Shown in pieces: positions 59,495 to 64,000 of a stretch of 64,000 bases of DNA (positions are counted from its first letter, which is position 1; each line of letters starts with the position of its first letter). The notes beneath the pieces are model-generated. The model did no database searches and had not been told where the DNA came from. It saw nothing but the letters and a program-made list of their open reading frames with translations. A program made the translations under genes and the position numbers. The stretch is from Hypoxylon rubiginosum (taxonomy: Eukaryota > Ascomycota > Sordariomycetes > Xylariales > Hypoxylaceae): contig CADCXA010000011.1 of NCBI GenBank assembly GCA_902806565.1, positions 1-64,000 of the forward strand, written 5' to 3'.

Positions 59495-60714
59495 TGGTGG
59501 CGGTAGTAACTAAGGAAATCACTCTGTATAAGGAGACTAGGATATCAGTTATGCATAAGGTGGTATGTGTTATTGACTGTCTTGCCTTATAACTTGAAAC
59601 TTGGCGTTTACTTACCTAGTACATAGGTACTCTCCGATCTATGAAGCACACAACTAAGGCGACGTTTCCACCAAACCAAACTCATCTCTATTCCATAATA
59701 CCTACCTAGGTACCTCCTAATGTAGATACCATCACCTTACTTAACCGACCATCAGACGCCAAGTAATGTAAGCTCATGTCCTCGAACCACCGTGGTGCCT
59801 ACGTGATCTCAGCTGTAATTTCTGTTACTAACAAGATAGCCTATAGGCGCACGAGTCCTTTCAAAATTATTCCCAAAACCAATATCACCAATAGTGCAAA
59901 AGCCTCCCAAGCAGCGAACTCATGCGATGAAGGCTTCCGACTGGTGCCAGCACGGCATATGACAAGCTGTGCAACCCTACGGAGGATTGGCAAGACGGCG
60001 CAGCGAAGTCTTAGGCGGAGGCTTACCACGCCAACGGCGTTGAGGCTGAGAAAAAGGACTAAAATTCAGCATATATGGCTTACTTATGGAGTCTTAAGAG
60101 GGAGTGTTAAGTTATAGGCTATTTTGCTCTTCTAATTTTTAGTTCTTACTGGCGGAGCTACCCTACCCGTGTGTTCCTTATGGGGCTTCGCTAGTCAGCT
60201 GGTACCTAGGAAGCTCACCATCCGACTACCTCCAGGCTCGTCCGGGGCAGTGCTGATCTTCTCCCGTTGCTAGCCCTATGAGGTCCGATTTGCTGGAGCT
60301 AAGGTCTAGATCGAATTCAGCTGCTTGGACTTAGGCGGCCAATAAGGTGGGTGGAATCGTATAACTTGGCGTCAGCAGCTAGTCGTCCCATAACATAAGC
60401 TCGCAGCTGGGCAGGCTAAGAGGGTAAAAATAGCACATATTCCGGGGTACTAGCCTATAGCTCTAGGACTCTAGTATCATGAGATTCCGAAAGTCGAGCT
60501 TCAGTCGAACGATACGTGGGTATATAAGGTGGCTCTGTATCTTCGAGATGAGGCAATATTATCATCACAACCACCATCACAACAACTACAACAACAGCCA
60601 ACATAACAAACAACTCTAGCAAAAGCAGCTCTTCTTTGCTCAAATCTTTCATAATAATCCTTAATCTCCACCTTAAGTCTAAATCTTAATCCAAATCCAA
60701 CTTCTCCATTCAAA
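59495..60714. other. spacer with repeats and a promoter
   Basis: About 1.2 kb. TACCTAGGTA occurs at 59703-59712, with related words near 59610 and 60202. A 113-codon frame at 59776-60117 is rich in Arg and Lys and could be a transposon relic, but I recognise nothing in it. The last 200 bases are the But2-type gene promoter. Confidence 0.45.
60521..60528 (+). promoter_or_regulatory. TATA box
   Basis: TATATAAG lies about 190 bases before the ATG at 60715. A long CA- and CT-rich leader (CATCACAACAACTACAACAA) follows, typical of strongly expressed fungal secreted-protein genes. Confidence 0.6.
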
Positions 60715-61323
60715 ATGAAGTACACCACCGCCGTCCTCTGCCTCGCCTCGGCCACCCTCTCCCTCGCCGCCCCGACCTCCACCACCAACAAGGTCGTCAG
60801 CGCCCGCGAGGAGCACGCCTGGTCTGGCTTCGCCGTGCCCAGCATCATCAAGAACCACGACATCACCACGAACCTGAACACGCAGGACTTCCAGACGGCC
60901 ACCGTGCGCAACGGCGGCGTCGAGACCAGCACGCTGTACGACATCCCGATCCCGGCGTCCGCCGCGGGCAAGACGTGCTCCCTCGTGATCCGCGCGGGCC
61001 GCGTCGGCGCCGGCGACAACGTGCTCGGCGAGCAGGCCATGGACGTCTTCAAGAACGGGTTCACGGACCTCGCGGCGCTGCCCTCAGGCAACCTGCGCGA
61101 TACTCAACTCGCGCGCGTCCGCTTCGACGCTACTTCGGGCCTGTACGGCTTCGACAAGGTCGGCTTCGCCAACCCGGTCATCGAGAGCTTCCCCTGCCCC
61201 GCGGGCAAGACCCTGCACTGGGAGACGGTGGCCGTCGGCGAGTTCGACATCAATGTCATCACCCAAGACTTTCAGGTCAACGGTGCTAATGTGCCGAACG
61301 GCCTGAGCGTCGGCTGGTGGTAG
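60715..61323 (+). CDS. secreted But2-domain protein
   Basis: Single exon, 202 residues. A signal peptide covers 1-19 (MKYTTAVLCLASATLSLAA). The mature part fits the ubiquitin-3-binding But2 C-terminal domain family, which is widespread among fungal secreted proteins: DIPIPASAAGKTCSLVIRAG in the middle, GFANPVIESFPCPAGKTLHW and FDINVITQDF near the end. Two Cys (in KTCSL and FPCPAG) could pair. Despite the family name, a signal peptide and extracellular fate argue against a role in ubiquitin binding here; the function of secreted members is unknown. Codon use is strongly C/G-ending and the promoter has a good TATA box, suggesting high expression. Confidence 0.82.
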   Translation: MKYTTAVLCLASATLSLAAPTSTTNKVVSAREEHAWSGFAVPSIIKNHDITTNLNTQDFQTATVRNGGVETSTLYDIPIPASAAGKTCSLVIRAGRVGAGDNVLGEQAMDVFKNGFTDLAALPSGNLRDTQLARVRFDATSGLYGFDKVGFANPVIESFPCPAGKTLHWETVAVGEFDINVITQDFQVNGANVPNGLSVGWW

Positions 61324-62265
61324 ATGCTAGCTAGCTAGCTAAGGCCACGACGTAGCACTATATATGTGCAGGCCGTTGCATTGTATGGAGTCTGGGTTAT
61401 AAGTGCATGTTCTGGAGGATTTTCTTTTGGTTTTTTTTCTTCTTTTTCACTTTGCATTAGCATGGTGGTCTGCATTTTTGGATATTTCTGGGCGGGCATA
61501 GCGAGGGTGGTTGGGATGGAAAAAAGGACATTCCTTGAATATTTGGGTTTACATTACATCTAACTCTGCAAGCATATAAAATCCTAAAAATTATCATAAT
61601 ATCGGCTTTGATTGGAGTATCTACAATTTTTGAAAATGATCTTGTAGTGAGTTGATATGTTTTCCATCGTGCTAAAAAAAAAGCCATGAGAAACGACTGC
61701 CAGTTAATTTTCGGACTTTAAGAATATCATCTGGAATAGGGGCTATGCTTGAATAATTAGTCAGCATACCTATTTTTCTAAGCGGGTAGCTATCTCAAAC
61801 ACCAAATCTTTAGAGATGATCTTCAGTTCATTGCTTACATGAGGTTCATCAGCGGGAGGACGGCACTTGCGAAAGAAGGCAAGGGCGGCGTTCCGTAAAG
61901 CGAAGGCCGACTTGATCATGTTCATACAAATTGAATAAGCCTCGTTAACCGTCCTTTTAAGCACCGAAGAAACGGATCACCGAGCCAGGACGTGGCTTTC
62001 TTGAATTACCACATTCGTGCATAAGCTGCGAAAATCATAGAGGGGGAAGTCCGAAATGTCTCGCGGCGCCGTGGAGAGGGCCGAAAGGCGTTGGCGTTTG
62101 TCCGTAAACTACCTCCTATTAATATTCCGATCTTGCGCAGAGATTCGTCCGAAAATGACTGTAAAACATTCATAAAGAAATCTCCTGTTTCACGATATAC
62201 CGATTTCTCAACCAGTTAACAAACACCACACCTTCGATTATCAGCCTAGCACAATCCCTACCACC
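61324..62265. other. spacer
   Basis: About 940 bases. A (GCTA)n run lies just after the But2 gene (61326-61341) and poly-T/T-rich 3' sequence follows. No credible gene is seen; the last part is the EthD gene promoter with a CACCACACC leader. Confidence 0.45.
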
Positions 62266-62679
62266 ATGCCTTACTCCATCTTATTCTTCGTCACCCGCAA
62301 GCAGGGCATCTCCATGGAGGAGTTCAAGGCGCACTACGAGAACATCCACATGCCGCTGCTGAAGGAGGTCGCGGGCCCGCACTTCCCGCTGGCGCACACC
62401 CGGCGCTACATCCACCGCGCCGAGGGGGGGCAGGCCGAGGGCACCACGCGGAACGCGAGCACCCCGGCGCAGGTGCTGCTCGGCACGCAAGCCGACTTTG
62501 ATTATGACGCCATCATCGAGCTGACGTTCGCGAGCGAGGCCGCCTTCAAGGAGTTCTTCCAGTTTGTGCACACGCCCGAGAAGGCCGCCAGGGTTACGTC
62601 CGAGGAGGACAAGTTCATCGACCGCTCTCTGATGCGCGGCGTCCTTCTAGGCGAGGTTGTCACTACTAAGAATGAGTAA
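62266..62679 (+). CDS. EthD-domain protein
   Basis: Single exon, 137 residues. The sequence fits the EthD dimeric alpha-beta barrel family: MPYSILFFVTRKQGISMEEF, YENIHMPLLKEV (the His-containing HxPL signature), then YDAIIELTFASEAAFKEFFQ and a closing DxSLMRGVLLGE. Members include helpers of ether-degrading P450s and small cyclases or dehydratases in fungal polyketide pathways. No pathway gene lies beside it in the window, so the substrate is unknown. There is no signal peptide; it is likely cytosolic. The ATG lies in a CCACCATG context. A beta-propeller gene follows on the same strand. Confidence 0.85.
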   Translation: MPYSILFFVTRKQGISMEEFKAHYENIHMPLLKEVAGPHFPLAHTRRYIHRAEGGQAEGTTRNASTPAQVLLGTQADFDYDAIIELTFASEAAFKEFFQFVHTPEKAARVTSEEDKFIDRSLMRGVLLGEVVTTKNE

Positions 62680-63444
62680 AGGTTTAGCTCGGATCTGTCG
62701 AGCTAACTTTGGGGTATTTATCCGAAGCTTGTTATAAGGCTGTCTCATTTTGAAACTAAGATTTTGACGATTTCGGCTAGCTACAGATACGGGAAGTGGT
62801 CAGTGGCCTTGAAATAGAAAATATAGATATTTCACTAAAAGAGAAAAAAGAAAAGAAGAAAAAATCCCCTGTGATTCTATAGAATCCTTCGAAATATTGT
62901 CTTCTTGCGCGATTCCATCCCAGAGTCTCTTCTAACACCCGCCTTACACCAGGTGTCGAAAACACCAAATTTCCCAGACACACGACCCTTTCTACCCTAG
63001 CTTAGCAGGTCATTAATGTTCTACAGAAAGCTCTAGGATACTTTTCAATCGTCGTATTAATCCTCGTCCTAGCTGTAGTATTCATCATCATCTTCGTCCT
63101 CGTCCTCCGTCATCATTTCCTCATGTGATGAAAAGGGCCGTTTCATACGCGGGACGTAGCAAGGGAGCAGGCAGGGTTGACCGTTCATACATATTGGCCA
63201 ACCGCAACCCCATATGCTACATGAACAGTGGCTTGAATTTACCTACCTATGAGGTAATGAACGAATTTCCGTTTCCAACAACTAATCGATGGCAAACACG
63301 TACAAAGCAGTCCATGTCGCACCATGTAAGGGAGACTGATATATGCTATGTGCACTTCGTAAAATGCGTTATATAATCCTGTTTCTCTCCTTGTGTCTAA
63401 TTTATCTGTCAGTTACCAACCTAGGTAGTAAAGCTGAATTCATC
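62680..63444. other. spacer
   Basis: About 765 bases between two plus-strand genes. It has an A/G-rich run near 62838-62860 and, on the minus strand, the short acidic ORF listed separately. A CCTAGGTAGT word precedes the next gene. Confidence 0.4.
63069..63188 (-). other. 39-codon ORF with acidic tail
   Basis: On the minus strand an ATG at 63188 opens 39 codons ending in EDEDEDDDEYYS and a TAG. An acidic C-terminus closing at a stop is typical of real proteins, so this could be the last exon of a small gene, but I found no upstream exon. It may equally be chance from a GAT/GAC repeat. Confidence 0.2.
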
Positions 63445-64000
63445 ATGGCCGAAATTCATGCTACCCAACTGTTCGAATTCAAAAACACCTTTATTGAGAA
63501 TCTCCATACGCTCCCAGATGGAAGCATCCTCCTCACTACATTCGGTTCGGGCGATTTGTGGGCTCTGAACCCTGACGCCTCCCCCGCAACGATCAGAAAA
63601 GTCGCTACATTAGACGGCAGCACAGGCTTATCAGGTATTGCATCGCTCGGAAATGGTCTCTACGCCGTAAGCGGCGGAGAACACTCGTTGTTCAACTTTA
63701 CCAAGGGTAGCATGAAAGTTTACGTCGTGTCCGTCGCAGGCGAAGGTCAGGAGGGTGAGGTGATTGATAGCATCCCAGTGGCGGACACGAACATGATGAA
63801 CGGCATGACTTCGCTACCCAGCCGGCCGTATGTGGTATTCTCCGCCGATTCTATCGGCGGACGCATTCTCCAAATCGATACACGGGCTAGGAAAGTCTCC
63901 GTCGCGTTGGAGGATGCCGCGCTAGGACCCGGTCGTGATGCGGTTGTGCCGCTCGGTGTCAACGGCCTAAGAATTAAAGGCGACTACGTGTACTTCACCA
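63445..64000 (+). CDS. beta-propeller protein, SMP-30/gluconolactonase-like (5' part)
   Basis: The frame opens at ATG 63445 and is still open at the window end after 185 codons, so the gene is cut by the window, not broken. The start MAEIHATQLFEFKNTFIENL and the phrases LPDGSILLTTFGSGDLWALN, LDGSTGLSGIASLGNGLYAV, GGRILQIDTRARKVSVAL and LGVNGLRIKGDYVYFT have the regular spacing of six-bladed SMP-30/strictosidine-synthase-like propellers. No signal peptide is seen. Fungal members are often in metabolite clusters or hydrolyse lactones, but the catalytic residues of the later blades are outside the window. The identity of the domain is fairly sure, the reaction not. Confidence 0.78.
   Translation, partial: MAEIHATQLFEFKNTFIENLHTLPDGSILLTTFGSGDLWALNPDASPATIRKVATLDGSTGLSGIASLGNGLYAVSGGEHSLFNFTKGSMKVYVVSVAGEGQEGEVIDSIPVADTNMMNGMTSLPSRPYVVFSADSIGGRILQIDTRARKVSVALEDAALGPGRDAVVPLGVNGLRIKGDYVYFT

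Noticed and set aside
59776..60117. 113-codon Arg/Lys-rich frame as a gene
   Set aside because: I recognise no family. It might be a transposon relic, but nothing beyond composition supports that.

Overview
The window reads as nuclear DNA of a filamentous ascomycete (Pezizomycotina, most likely a Sordariomycete). The evidence is short introns of about 47-95 bases with GTRWGT-type donors and CTAAC-type branch points, fungal-only domain families, and a long tract that looks like the product of repeat-induced point mutation (RIP). No bacterial, plasmid or phage feature was seen.

Positions 1 to about 20,010 form one extremely AT-rich, gene-free block. Remaining C and G sit mainly in CT, CC, CG and their complements while CA/TG is rare, as expected for saturated RIP of old transposons. 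It holds degenerate repeats and short AT tandem arrays but no intact reading frame. At about 20.01 kb composition changes abruptly to ordinary gene-bearing DNA.

From 20.3 to 33 kb: a conserved unknown protein (minus), an MFS sugar-type transporter (minus), a peroxisomal PMP70-type ABC half-transporter (minus), the diphthamide/Elongator-linked zinc protein DPH3 (plus) and a small secreted, probably GPI-anchored protein (minus), then a long spacer. From 33 to 41.2 kb: an OGFr-domain protein (minus), a Cys-rich secreted-type gene whose exons I could only partly resolve (minus), an AYR1-like short-chain dehydrogenase, a 52-residue Cys-rich ORF behind a TATA box, an amidohydrolase and an NAD(P)-binding reductase (all plus). 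From 42.5 to 51.2 kb: a CBM9-like secreted protein, a GPI-anchored-type surface protein, the GPI-anchor glycosyltransferase GPI3/PIG-A (minus) and the ribosome-biogenesis helicase DBP6 (plus), the last two sharing a divergent promoter.

From 51.8 to 59.5 kb lie two plus-strand genes of the fungal NLR/STAND type. The first is a 1,432-residue NACHT protein with a helical N-terminus, a coiled coil and an unusual C-terminus (8 exons, one GC-AG intron). The second is a 683-residue protein with a STAND-type N-terminal domain and an ankyrin-like segment but no NTPase. This pair is the best candidate for an undescribed self/non-self recognition locus. The window closes with a But2-domain secreted protein, an EthD-domain protein and the 5' part of a beta-propeller (SMP-30-like) gene cut off by the window end.

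The genes do not form one pathway. Housekeeping genes (PMP70, DPH3, GPI3, DBP6) are interspersed with secreted and accessory genes, and transposon relics lie in the spacers. Exon joins were worked out by hand from splice consensus and reading phase; each stated model closes in frame.
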